Source: an uncultured Bacteroidota bacterium
GTDB taxonomy: Bacteria > Bacteroidota > Bacteroidia > Chitinophagales > Saprospiraceae
Direction: 5' to 3'
NCBI GenBank assembly: GCA_937876435.1
Contig: CALEIL010000590.1
Span: 1 to 11,661, forward strand
DNA length: 11,661 bases
Shown: positions 1 to 6,721 of the stretch, piece after piece
How the letters are laid out: each line of letters starts with the position of its first letter
Position numbering within the stretch: the first letter of the stretch is position 1
Made by a program: the position numbers and the translations under genes
The notes under the pieces: generated by a model
What the model was told of the DNA's origin: nothing
The model's database searches: none
What the model saw: the letters and a program-made list of their open reading frames with translations, nothing else

Positions 1-65
1 AATCCCGAATCCCGAGTCCCGCAGGATCCCGAATCCCGAGTCCCGAATCCCGAATCCCGAATCCC
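1..65. repeat. Heptanucleotide tandem repeat (AATCCCG)n
   Basis: Nine 7-bp units, mostly AATCCCG with two AGTCCCG variants. One 3-bp interruption (CAG, 22-24) precedes a GATCCCG unit. The array may extend left of the window. On the minus strand, which is the direction of dnaX transcription, it reads as repeated GGGATTC and contains nine G3 runs separated by 4, 4, 7, 4, 4, 4, 4 and 4 bases, so it fits the usual G-quadruplex pattern. It begins 25 bp beyond the dnaX stop codon and would lie in its 3' untranslated region. The repeat is directly visible; any function is inference. Confidence 0.9.
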
Positions 66-90
66 TGGCAAGTGCTAATGGCTGATCCAT

Positions 91-1941
91 TCAGGCATCG
101 TCTATTTTCAGATTGAGTTCCCGGATCAATAGGTCCAGTTTGGGATTTGCTTTTTGAAGCGCCTCGTATTTATCTTTCGTGGACAAAATTTTGACTTGCC
201 TGGTAGCGGGTGCTGAATCGGCATCAATTTCGAAAATGATTTCCGGAACAAGCGGTGAAGTAGCTTCTCTCAGTTTTTCGAACAGATCTCTCTGATCCAG
301 AATCGAGGACTTGGCGAGCCTGGATGTCACAGTAATAATTAATTTGTCATCTTTCCAATCCAGTTTTGCATCGCTCAGAAAGGTTGCCAGAGAAGGCGAT
401 GAATGGTTGTTTTTGTACTGATTCCATGCATGTTGGACCAGCGACAACAGATCGCGATCTTCCGGAATGATTTGTTTGTCCGCATCGTTTTGCTCGACCT
501 CTTCGATGATTTCTTCCATCCCGTTGAGGGTGGGTAAAAGACTTTTGGACCTGCGTCGGTTTCTTTCGGTCTGCGCGCCGGTGGGCTGGAGGACGTCTTC
601 TGCTGCAACATTCTCTTTCGTGTGAGCTGGTGAAGTCATCGTATTCTCCTGCACGATGGTGGCTGTGGAATGATCTGGTTCGGATGAATCGGTCTCTTTT
701 CCGGACGGTCCATCCACTGTGGGAACCATAGAATCAGAAGGTCCTTTCTTCAGGGCTTTTGGTTCACGATTATAGTTTTTTTTTGTGTCTTCTGTCATTT
801 GACCGGCAGAACCAGAGGAGACGGAATCCGACCTTGAAAAGTCCTGGGCGTATGGGAAATAGGCCATTTTCATCAAGGCAATTTCCACGTGAAGCCTTTT
901 GTTCTGGGCCATTCGATAGCTCACATCGCATTCATTGGCCAGGTCCAGGATGGTCAAAAGAAAATCCCTGGAAGTCACCGCTGACTGGTTCGCGTACCGC
1001 TGTTGCAGTTCGGGACTGCCGTTGACCAGACTTACCGTTTTACTGAGCTGTATCATAAGGAGTTGTCGCAGATGCTCCTGAAATCCCAGTAAAAACACTT
1101 CCGGGCTAAAACCCTTATCCAGTATTTGATCAAATAAGAGATAGGCTTCAGGCAGATCCCCTGTAACCAACTGGTCGGTCAGTTGGAAGAAATAATCATA
1201 ATCCAGTACATTGAGTTGGTCGATCACCGCGGCGTATGAAATATGTCCATCGGAAAAACTGACCATTCTGTCAAAAATTGACAGGGCGTCCCGCAAGGCA
1301 CCGTCAGCTTTTTCAGCGATCAGGTGTAAGGCTTCCCGGTCGTAAGCCAGACCTTCGGATTCACAGATTTTTTCCAGATGCTGGACGATATCGCTGACCT
1401 TGTTCCGTTTAAAATCATAGATCTGACAGCGGGAGAGTATCGTAGGGAGAATTTTATGCTTTTCAGTGGTGGCCAGAATAAATATGGCAGACGGTGGTGG
1501 TTCTTCCAATGTTTTCAGGAAAGCATTGAAGGCTGCGATGGACAACATATGGACCTCATCGATGATGAAAAGCTTGTAGTTCCCCTGAGCGGGAGGGATG
1601 CGCACCTGTTCGTTGAGATTGCGGATGTCATCCACAGAGTTATGTGAAGCCGCATCCAATTCGATTATATTGGGGGCATTCTTTTTCTGAAATGCCACGC
1701 AGGAAGTACATTCCCCGCATGCCTCAAAATCACTGGTAATATTTTCACAGTTGATCGTTTTCGCCAATATCCTGGCGGAGGTGGTTTTCCCTACGCCCCT
1801 CGGTCCACAGAACAAAAAGGCGTGTGCAACCTTATTCTGGCGTATGGCATTTTTGAGCGTGGTGGTAATATGCTCCTGGCCCACCACTTCGTCGAAGCGT
1901 TGGGGGCGGTATTTTCGTGCGGATACAATAAACTGACTCAT
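91..1941 (-). CDS. dnaX: DNA polymerase III subunit gamma/tau
   Basis: This is the ATPase subunit of the clamp loader, which opens and loads the beta sliding clamp and, as tau, ties polymerase to helicase. The 616-residue protein has the complete AAA+ core. The N-terminal SARKYRPQRFDEVVGQ motif is typical of DnaX. Walker A is GPRGVGKT (46-53). The zinc cysteines are C65, C75, C78 and C81. Walker B is LFIIDE (124-129). Sensor 1 lies around ATTEKHKI (157-164) and the arginine-finger SRC motif is at 170-172. Domain III runs to about residue 365. A low-complexity Ser/Thr/Glu-rich linker (about 370-470) follows, then a C-terminal tau-like domain (about 495-616). The start is the ATG at 1941; an alternative is not needed because the family motif begins at once. 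An A9 tract at codons 387-389 could produce a short gamma form (separate entry). The gene is divergent from the DUF819 gene, with 137 bp between them. Confidence 0.97.
   Translation of the reverse strand: MSQFIVSARKYRPQRFDEVVGQEHITTTLKNAIRQNKVAHAFLFCGPRGVGKTTSARILAKTINCENITSDFEACGECTSCVAFQKKNAPNIIELDAASHNSVDDIRNLNEQVRIPPAQGNYKLFIIDEVHMLSIAAFNAFLKTLEEPPPSAIFILATTEKHKILPTILSRCQIYDFKRNKVSDIVQHLEKICESEGLAYDREALHLIAEKADGALRDALSIFDRMVSFSDGHISYAAVIDQLNVLDYDYFFQLTDQLVTGDLPEAYLLFDQILDKGFSPEVFLLGFQEHLRQLLMIQLSKTVSLVNGSPELQQRYANQSAVTSRDFLLTILDLANECDVSYRMAQNKRLHVEIALMKMAYFPYAQDFSRSDSVSSGSAGQMTEDTKKNYNREPKALKKGPSDSMVPTVDGPSGKETDSSEPDHSTATIVQENTMTSPAHTKENVAAEDVLQPTGAQTERNRRRSKSLLPTLNGMEEIIEEVEQNDADKQIIPEDRDLLSLVQHAWNQYKNNHSSPSLATFLSDAKLDWKDDKLIITVTSRLAKSSILDQRDLFEKLREATSPLVPEIIFEIDADSAPATRQVKILSTKDKYEALQKANPKLDLLIRELNLKIDDA
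770..784 (-). promoter_or_regulatory. Candidate dnaX slippage/frameshift site (A9) with -1 stop
   Basis: On the dnaX coding strand nine consecutive A residues (784 down to 776) span codons 387-389 (AAA AAA AAC), just after the conserved clamp-loader core. They contain the heptamer A AAA AAC in the correct zero-frame phase. A -1 shift, or one extra A in the mRNA, reads CTA then TAA (stop at 772-770), giving a product of about 390 residues. A +1 shift also stops within about a dozen codons. Known precedents are A9 transcriptional slippage in Thermus thermophilus dnaX and ribosomal frameshifting at A AAA AAG in E. coli dnaX. Whether it is used here is inference; I saw no strong upstream Shine-Dalgarno-like stimulator. 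Confidence 0.6.
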
Positions 1942-1990
1942 ATGAACAAATAAAGATATGAAATTGGAAGCAAAGGTTGCATAATTATTG

Positions 1991-2004
1991 ATCTTTTAAA
2001 AGAT
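1991..2004. promoter_or_regulatory. 14-bp perfect palindrome between dnaX and the DUF819 gene
   Basis: ATCTTTTAAAAGAT is a perfect dyad with no spacer, about 50 bp upstream of the dnaX start and 75 bp upstream of the DUF819 start. It could be an operator for a dimeric regulator acting on one or both divergent genes. AT-rich intergenic DNA produces such dyads fairly often, so this is only a candidate. Confidence 0.25.
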
Positions 2005-2048
2005 ATTAGTGATCTTGAATTTTTTGGGCCTCTGAGCTGAGGAAAAAT

Positions 2049-2056
2049 CAAATATA
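2049..2056 (-). promoter_or_regulatory. Candidate Bacteroidota -7 element for dnaX
   Basis: The minus strand reads TATATTTG, which matches the Bacteroidota primary-sigma -7 consensus TAnnTTTG. Transcription would begin near 2041-2044 and leave a leader of about 100 nt before the dnaX start codon. No clear -33 TTTG was seen at the usual spacing, so support is a single motif. Confidence 0.35.
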
Positions 2057-2078
2057 CACCGAACCGAAAAAATAGAAT

Positions 2079-3332
2079 ATGGAAGTAGTTTTTACCAATG
2101 ATGCCGTTGTACTTGGAATTTTGATCGTAGTTCTGGCGCTCGTATTTTATACTTCTGGATTGGACCACCGGGGCTGGCAGCGGTTCTATACCTTTTTCCC
2201 CCCGTTGTTGTTGTGTTATTTTATACCGGGCATTCTGGTCTGGCCGCTGAGGCTGATCGATGATCCAGATGGCAGTTTGTACTTCATGGCTTCCAGATTT
2301 TTATTGCCAGCATCGCTGGTATTGCTGTGTCTCAATATTGATTTTAAGGGGTTGATCCGGCTGGGACCTAAAGCCCTGATTATGTTTTTTACAGCCACGA
2401 TCGGGATCGTGATAGGAGGGCCCATTGCCTTGCTGTTTTTGAAATATGTGGCACCGGGCCTGGTCGATATTGATCCCCTGGATCTCTGGACCGGGATGTC
2501 AACCATTGCCGGAAGCTGGATTGGTGGGAGTGCCAATCAGACAGCGATGAAGGAAATCTTTGGCGTGGATGATACGGTGTTTAGTTCGATGGTGGTAGTG
2601 GATATCATAGTTGCCAATATCTGGATGGCTGTTTTACTGTACGGGGCGGGTATCACGGATCGGATAGACCGTTGGCTCAAAGCGGATACCTCAGCGATTG
2701 TAGAACTCAGGAAGCGACTCGATGATTACCGTAGCGCGGTGGAAGCGATCCCGAGTACTACGAACCTGTTTATCATTTTGGGCATCGGTTTTGGGGGGGT
2801 AGGCTTGTCTCATGCCCTGACTGGAGTCATCGTCCCCTTTATGACCCGGTACGAAGAAACTCTCAACGTCTGGAATCTTCAGACATTGTTGTCTTCATTT
2901 TTTTGGATTATAGTAATAGCCACTACAGCGGGACTGATCCTTTCGTTTACACGATTGAGAAAGTATGAAGGATATGGAGCTTCCAAATGGGGGTCAATAT
3001 TTATATACATTATGGTGGCCACGATCGGTATGAGAATGAATTTCAAAGACATCATTGAAAATGCAGGATTATTTGTATTGGGGGGAGTGTGGATGCTGGT
3101 GCATGTGATCTTGCTGCTCATAGTCGCTAAAATCATCCGGGCACCGTTTTTCTTTGTAGCGGTAGGTTCTCAGGCCAACGTCGGAGGGGCTGCTTCCGCT
3201 CCTGTGGTAGCGAGTGCATTTAGTCCTTCCCTGTCAGCGGTCGGTGTTCTGATGGCGGTTCTGGGGTATGCGCTGGGGACGTATTTTGCCATCGTGTGCG
3301 CGTACCTGATGCAGTTTGTGAGTAATTTGTAG
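2079..3332 (+). CDS. DUF819 family integral membrane protein (YjcL-like)
   Basis: A polytopic inner-membrane protein of 417 residues with about ten hydrophobic segments spread over its whole length and a short hydrophilic linker near residues 195-228. I recognise it as DUF819 from its overall pattern and from two glycine-rich motifs: GSWIGGSAN (145-153) and GSQANVGGAASAP (363-375). They sit in corresponding places of the two halves, suggesting an internal repeat like that of many secondary transporters. The family has no established substrate, and a transport role is inference. The ATG at 2079 lies directly before the first membrane segment. The gene stands alone, divergent from dnaX and followed by a 391-bp gap. 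It has a G7 run (2793-2799) within glycine codons. Confidence 0.88.
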   Translation: MEVVFTNDAVVLGILIVVLALVFYTSGLDHRGWQRFYTFFPPLLLCYFIPGILVWPLRLIDDPDGSLYFMASRFLLPASLVLLCLNIDFKGLIRLGPKALIMFFTATIGIVIGGPIALLFLKYVAPGLVDIDPLDLWTGMSTIAGSWIGGSANQTAMKEIFGVDDTVFSSMVVVDIIVANIWMAVLLYGAGITDRIDRWLKADTSAIVELRKRLDDYRSAVEAIPSTTNLFIILGIGFGGVGLSHALTGVIVPFMTRYEETLNVWNLQTLLSSFFWIIVIATTAGLILSFTRLRKYEGYGASKWGSIFIYIMVATIGMRMNFKDIIENAGLFVLGGVWMLVHVILLLIVAKIIRAPFFFVAVGSQANVGGAASAPVVASAFSPSLSAVGVLMAVLGYALGTYFAIVCAYLMQFVSNL

Positions 3333-3379
3333 TGCTGTGTTTGTCCGGATATCGCACTTGCACCTTATATCACGTAGTC

Positions 3380-3413
3380 AGAAAGGAGGGGTGATGGAAG
3401 TTCTCATCCGTTG
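3380..3413 (+). promoter_or_regulatory. Strong Shine-Dalgarno-like stretch with a six-codon mini-ORF
   Basis: AGAAAGGAGG (3380-3389) is complementary to the expected 3' end of Bacteroidota 16S rRNA. It is followed three bases later by ATG (3393) and a reading frame of six codons (M-E-V-L-I-R) ending in TGA at 3411-3413. Spacing from the AGGAGG core to this ATG is shorter than usual. The hairpin at 3418-3437 starts five bases after the stop. Leader-peptide function is speculative. Confidence 0.25.
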
Positions 3414-3417
3414 ATCT

Positions 3418-3437
3418 CCGTAGACATATTTCTACGG
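3418..3437. terminator. Stem-loop, possible transcript end or attenuator
   Basis: CCGTAGA and TCTACGG form a perfect 7-bp stem around a 6-base loop (CATATT), 85 bp past the DUF819 stop. No T tract follows on either strand, so it is not a canonical intrinsic terminator. It may stabilise the DUF819 transcript 3' end or belong to a leader structure with the adjacent mini-ORF. Confidence 0.3.
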
Positions 3438-3723
3438 TACGACAAAATAATCTCGGCAAAAGCATCGATTCCCTGTGAAACGGAAAACATGTAATCTCAG
3501 TTTCTACGTGCCAGAAAAATTTACCCCGGGATCTTCGGAAGATGAAATGGGCGCGGTGCACGCCAATCAGGCATTGACGCTCAGGCCAATCGTATCTCGA
3601 AGATCGGAAATTATTATACGGAAGGGACCTTTTGAACGTGCAATAATAATATGTTTATTTCATTTCCCCATAAAATTTTCGTAATTTTACGGCTTCAAAT
3701 CTATTTGCATTAAAAGAAGGGAT

Positions 3724-4557
3724 ATGAGTAAGAAAAAAATCTTGATCGTTACTCAAGAAATGGAGCCATATACCAGTTTGGGAATGGTTTCCAAAATTGT
3801 GAGGGAGTTGCCCAATCGAATTATAAAGGAAGGCATGGATATTCGGATTCTTATGCCAAGATTCGGAACTATCAATGAGCGCAGGCATCGCTTGCACGAG
3901 GTAGTGCGTTTATCTGGTATGAATATTATAGTGGATGAGGATGATTATCCGCTGATTATAAAAGTAGCTTCCCTGCCAGGAGCCAGGTTACAAGTGTATT
4001 TCCTGGACAATGACGAGTTTTTCAGGCGGAAGCAAATGTTCAAGGATAAGGAAGACAATGTATTTGCGGATAACGCCGAAAGGATGGTTTTCTTCTGTAA
4101 AGGGGTCATGGAAACCGTCCGGAAATTCGGGTGGCCACCTGACATCATCCATTGCCATGGCTGGATGACCAGTTTGATTCCTTTATACCTTAAAAAAGCA
4201 TATAAGGATGATCCCATTTTCAGAAACGCCAAGTTGCTGTACTCCATATACGAAAGTCCATTTGACAGCAACCTGGAAGACCGGTTTCTGGAGAAGGCCT
4301 CAATCAACAATCTGGATGAGGATGATCTCAAAGCTTATATGAATGGGGAAGGTCTTGATCTGCATCACGGGGCGCTGACCTACGCGGATGGAAGCATCCT
4401 GGGGAGTCCTTCCTTGAAAGAGGACGAAAAATTGATGGCTTTCATGCAGACCATGGATCAACCGTTCCATATTCCGGAAGAGGATGATCTTGACGATATC
4501 ATGAGTGGATATATGGAATTTTATAAAGAATTGACCGACGAGACCGTTCCTGAATAA
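3724..4557 (+). CDS. Glycogen/starch synthase N-terminal (GT5) domain protein
   Basis: A 277-residue protein resembling only the N-terminal half of bacterial glycogen synthase (starch synthase catalytic domain, GT5). The opening KKILIVTQEMEPYTSLG fits the family's first strand and loop, and the HCHGWMTSL segment (143-151) matches the conserved H-x-HDWQ region. Full synthases have about 480 residues and a C-terminal nucleotide-sugar-binding domain, which is absent here; the next gene starts 18 bp after the stop. The ADP-glucose-binding K-x-GGL loop is degraded to TSLGMVSK (17-24). I therefore expect it not to act alone as a glycogen synthase, though annotation pipelines often call such proteins so. 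The C-terminal 40 residues are acidic. GAAGGG just ahead of the ATG at 3724 is a plausible ribosome site. It is the first gene of a probable operon with DUF4270 and DUF4290. Confidence 0.8.
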   Translation: MSKKKILIVTQEMEPYTSLGMVSKIVRELPNRIIKEGMDIRILMPRFGTINERRHRLHEVVRLSGMNIIVDEDDYPLIIKVASLPGARLQVYFLDNDEFFRRKQMFKDKEDNVFADNAERMVFFCKGVMETVRKFGWPPDIIHCHGWMTSLIPLYLKKAYKDDPIFRNAKLLYSIYESPFDSNLEDRFLEKASINNLDEDDLKAYMNGEGLDLHHGALTYADGSILGSPSLKEDEKLMAFMQTMDQPFHIPEEDDLDDIMSGYMEFYKELTDETVPE

Positions 4558-4574
4558 GGAACACAACGAAATTT

Positions 4575-5960
4575 ATGAATATATTGAAATCACTGACGCT
4601 GTTTTCTGTTTGCGTCCTGAGTATTCTGTCATGCAATCAATTTGAAGATATCGGATCGGATCTGGTCGATGATGACCAACTTCAGATTTCAACGGATACA
4701 GAATTAGACTACGAAATCAGCACTTACCTCAGAGATTCTGTGATCGCATACGTACGGAAAGGGCAGGAATCAGACTTCGTACCCTCTACCCACGTACTGG
4801 GTCAAATCAATGATCCGCTATTTGGGTATTCCCGGTATGACCTGACGGCGCAGGTACAGTTTTCCCAGCAAGGGATTGATTTTACCGGAGCTACATTTGA
4901 TTCGGCGTTTCTGCTTTTGAGTTATGACACTACTTTCACTCCTTACGGAGAAATCAACCAGATGCAGAGCCTGGATGTGTATGAACTCCAAAGCCGGGAA
5001 TTGCCCGAAGAGATCTATGTCTCTGATCAATTTGAGACCAAACCGGGAACTATAGGTTCCCTGACATTTCAACCTTCCTATAAAAATCAGAACAGAGGTG
5101 ATTCTCTGTCGGCTCCTTCCCATATCCGGATCCCCATGACGGCGGAATTTGGCCAAAGAATTCTGGCTCTGGATACTTCAGTAACCGCCAGTGTGCTCAG
5201 TTTTCTCGAGGAATTTCCGGGATTTGTGGTTCGACCTCGACAACAATCCTTCGTGGGTGCTTACCGGTTTTTTGCATACGCTACAGAAGCTACGGGCCAG
5301 TCAGCCAACACGGAAGTGTCAAACTTTTCAGGGATCCGTATTTACTATACGAAAGGGGGAGAGGCGAAGCAAGCTTATCTGAGAATGAGTTCTTCCCTTC
5401 ACCATTTTACCACGGTAGAACATGATGCCAGTGACAGCGAGCTTAAGAAAGCCCTCGAGGACCAGCCCGTCGATCCGGAGTATTTATTTATCCAGCCTTC
5501 GCACGTAGGAATCAGGGCGGATTTCCATGATTTGAACAATTACCGGGACAAGGTTGTCAACAATGTATCGTTGACCTGGAAAGTCGCGGGCCATCCACAG
5601 GATGATACTTCGGTGTACAGACCGATGGAATCCATATTTGCGATGGACCAGGATTCACCCTCCCTGAGAAGACCCATTTCCGACATTTTGTTTAACCAAT
5701 CCAGTGGTGCATACCGTCAGTTTTTTGGCGGAGTACTCGAAGATAGTGATTCGGGAAGTAGTAGTTTACAGGAGTATAGTTTCAATATCACCAATGAATT
5801 TCAACGAATGGTAGATGGTTCGACCGACCCCGTCATGTACGTGATACCAGTTCCACAGGATATCCTGAGAATTGCCCGGTCGGTCATTTATGGACCCGGG
5901 ATAGAGGATGCTGAACTGCAGCCGAGTATCAAAATCATCTATAGTTCTGCCAACAATTAA
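4575..5960 (+). CDS. DUF4270 family lipoprotein
   Basis: A 461-residue exported protein. Residues 1-20 are a lipoprotein signal peptide: one Lys, a hydrophobic stretch, then ILSC with the acylated Cys at position 20. The mature start NQFEDIGSDLV is characteristic of DUF4270, a Bacteroidota family of unknown function. No transmembrane segment follows, and the body is mixed beta-type sequence with alternating polar and hydrophobic residues. It should be anchored in the outer or inner membrane by lipid; surface exposure cannot be judged. The ATG at 4575 is 17 bp after the GT5-like gene and the stop is 12 bp before the DUF4290 gene, so co-transcription is very likely. The pairing of GT5-like and DUF4270 genes recurs in Bacteroidota as I recall. 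No enzyme motif was identified. Confidence 0.85.
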   Translation: MNILKSLTLFSVCVLSILSCNQFEDIGSDLVDDDQLQISTDTELDYEISTYLRDSVIAYVRKGQESDFVPSTHVLGQINDPLFGYSRYDLTAQVQFSQQGIDFTGATFDSAFLLLSYDTTFTPYGEINQMQSLDVYELQSRELPEEIYVSDQFETKPGTIGSLTFQPSYKNQNRGDSLSAPSHIRIPMTAEFGQRILALDTSVTASVLSFLEEFPGFVVRPRQQSFVGAYRFFAYATEATGQSANTEVSNFSGIRIYYTKGGEAKQAYLRMSSSLHHFTTVEHDASDSELKKALEDQPVDPEYLFIQPSHVGIRADFHDLNNYRDKVVNNVSLTWKVAGHPQDDTSVYRPMESIFAMDQDSPSLRRPISDILFNQSSGAYRQFFGGVLEDSDSGSSSLQEYSFNITNEFQRMVDGSTDPVMYVIPVPQDILRIARSVIYGPGIEDAELQPSIKIIYSSANN

Positions 5961-5972
5961 TAAAATCAATTT

Positions 5973-6620
5973 ATGTATAATTTTCAATACAATACAAGAC
6001 ACCGGGATATCCGGATTCAGGAATACGGTCGCCACGTGCAAAATATGGTGGATTATGCTACCACCATCGAGGATAAGGCAGAGCGACAGGCCGTAGCCGA
6101 AGAAATCGTGGATATTATGATCAATATGACGGATCCCGGGAACAAAAACAGCGACAGCCTGGCCAAGGCGTGGAAGCATATTTTCTTTATGTCAGAGAAC
6201 GAGCTGGATGTCGAGGTGCCCAAGGGAGTGGAAGTATCCGAAACCAAAGAATTGTTCGTGCACGAACCCATGGAGTATCCCCAAATGGATATCGACTTCA
6301 AGCATTATGGCCTCAATGTTCAGAAAATGCTCAAAAAGGCTCAGGAAATGGAGAATCTGGAGGACCGGGAGGCGTACGTGCGCATCATAGGATCTTATAT
6401 GAAAATGGCTTACAGGACGTGGCACAAAGAGCAGTTTGTCAACGATGAAATCATTAAAAATGACATCGAAGGGATGACAAAAGGTAAGATCAAACTGGTA
6501 CTGGAAGATACCCAGTTTAATACCCTGAAGAACACCGTGAGAAAGACGGCGTCCAAACCTTATCATAATAAGCGCAGCAGGCCTACCAACACCAATAAAA
6601 AAAATAGGAAACGAAGATAA
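5973..6620 (+). CDS. DUF4290 family protein
   Basis: A 215-residue, predicted cytoplasmic, largely alpha-helical protein with no signal peptide or membrane segment. I recognise DUF4290 from its start (MYNFQYNTRHRDIRIQEYGR) and the EYGRHVQNMVDYA region near residues 17-29; the family is restricted to Bacteroidota and its function is unknown. A central acidic region is followed by a second helical repeat-like segment (HYGLNVQKMLKKAQEM, about 111-126) that echoes the first EYGRHVQNM motif. The last 30 residues are very basic (RSRPTNTNKKNRKRR end), suggesting nucleic-acid or membrane contact. It sits immediately before murA, an order that I recall as common in the phylum and that hints at a cell-wall or division link; this is inference. 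An A8 run (6597-6604) lies near the end. Confidence 0.85.
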   Translation: MYNFQYNTRHRDIRIQEYGRHVQNMVDYATTIEDKAERQAVAEEIVDIMINMTDPGNKNSDSLAKAWKHIFFMSENELDVEVPKGVEVSETKELFVHEPMEYPQMDIDFKHYGLNVQKMLKKAQEMENLEDREAYVRIIGSYMKMAYRTWHKEQFVNDEIIKNDIEGMTKGKIKLVLEDTQFNTLKNTVRKTASKPYHNKRSRPTNTNKKNRKRR

Positions 6621-6628
6621 TAGCCTCC

Positions 6629-6640
6629 ATGGCCCAATGA
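6629..6640 (+). other. In-frame near-copy of the murA start, closed by TGA
   Basis: ATG GCC CAA TGA at 6629-6640 matches the murA opening GTG GCC CAA TCG at 6722-6733, sharing TGGCCCAAT. The distance is exactly 93 bp (31 codons), so both lie in the same frame, and TGA at 6638-6640 is the only stop between them. It may be a decoy or relic start, or a chance repeat. Confidence 0.35.
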
Positions 6641-6721
6641 TTCCAATCCCGAACGTACGTCTGCAATGGCAATTTTTCTAAGCAAAACCCAATTTTAAAT
6701 AACCCAACAACTCCTGGTAAA

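Larger units (their letters stand above)
3333..3723. other. Gene-poor intergenic region (391 bp)
   Basis: No recognisable gene. Small open frames on both strands (for example 3475-3684 plus and 3370-3561 minus) give compositionally odd peptides with no family resemblance. Visible structure includes an anti-16S-like purine stretch at 3380-3389, a 7-bp-stem hairpin at 3418-3437, a dyad ATCTTC-G-GAAGAT (3531-3543), and an AT-rich hairpin (3671-3677 with 3683-3689) just upstream of the GT5 gene. The region probably holds the end of the DUF819 transcript and the promoter of the GT5-DUF4270-DUF4290 cluster. No complete TAnnTTTG element was found; TCTATTTG at 3700-3707 matches all but one fixed position. 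Confidence 0.6.

Noticed and set aside
759..1025. 88-residue open frame antisense to dnaX
   Set aside because: It overlaps the dnaX linker and core, shows no domain pattern, and is explained by codon bias of dnaX.
2793..2799. G7 tracts in DUF819, murA (6925-6931) and symporter (8914-8920, opposite strand) as phase-variation switches
   Set aside because: Each falls in glycine codons of conserved or essential proteins, seven G is short for contingency loci, and DUF819 and MurA are not typical phase-variable products.
3475..3684. Possible 69-residue plus-strand gene in the gap before the GT5 gene
   Set aside because: It needs a GTG start, has no plausible ribosome site, gives a peptide without domain resemblance, and runs through the likely promoter of the next gene.
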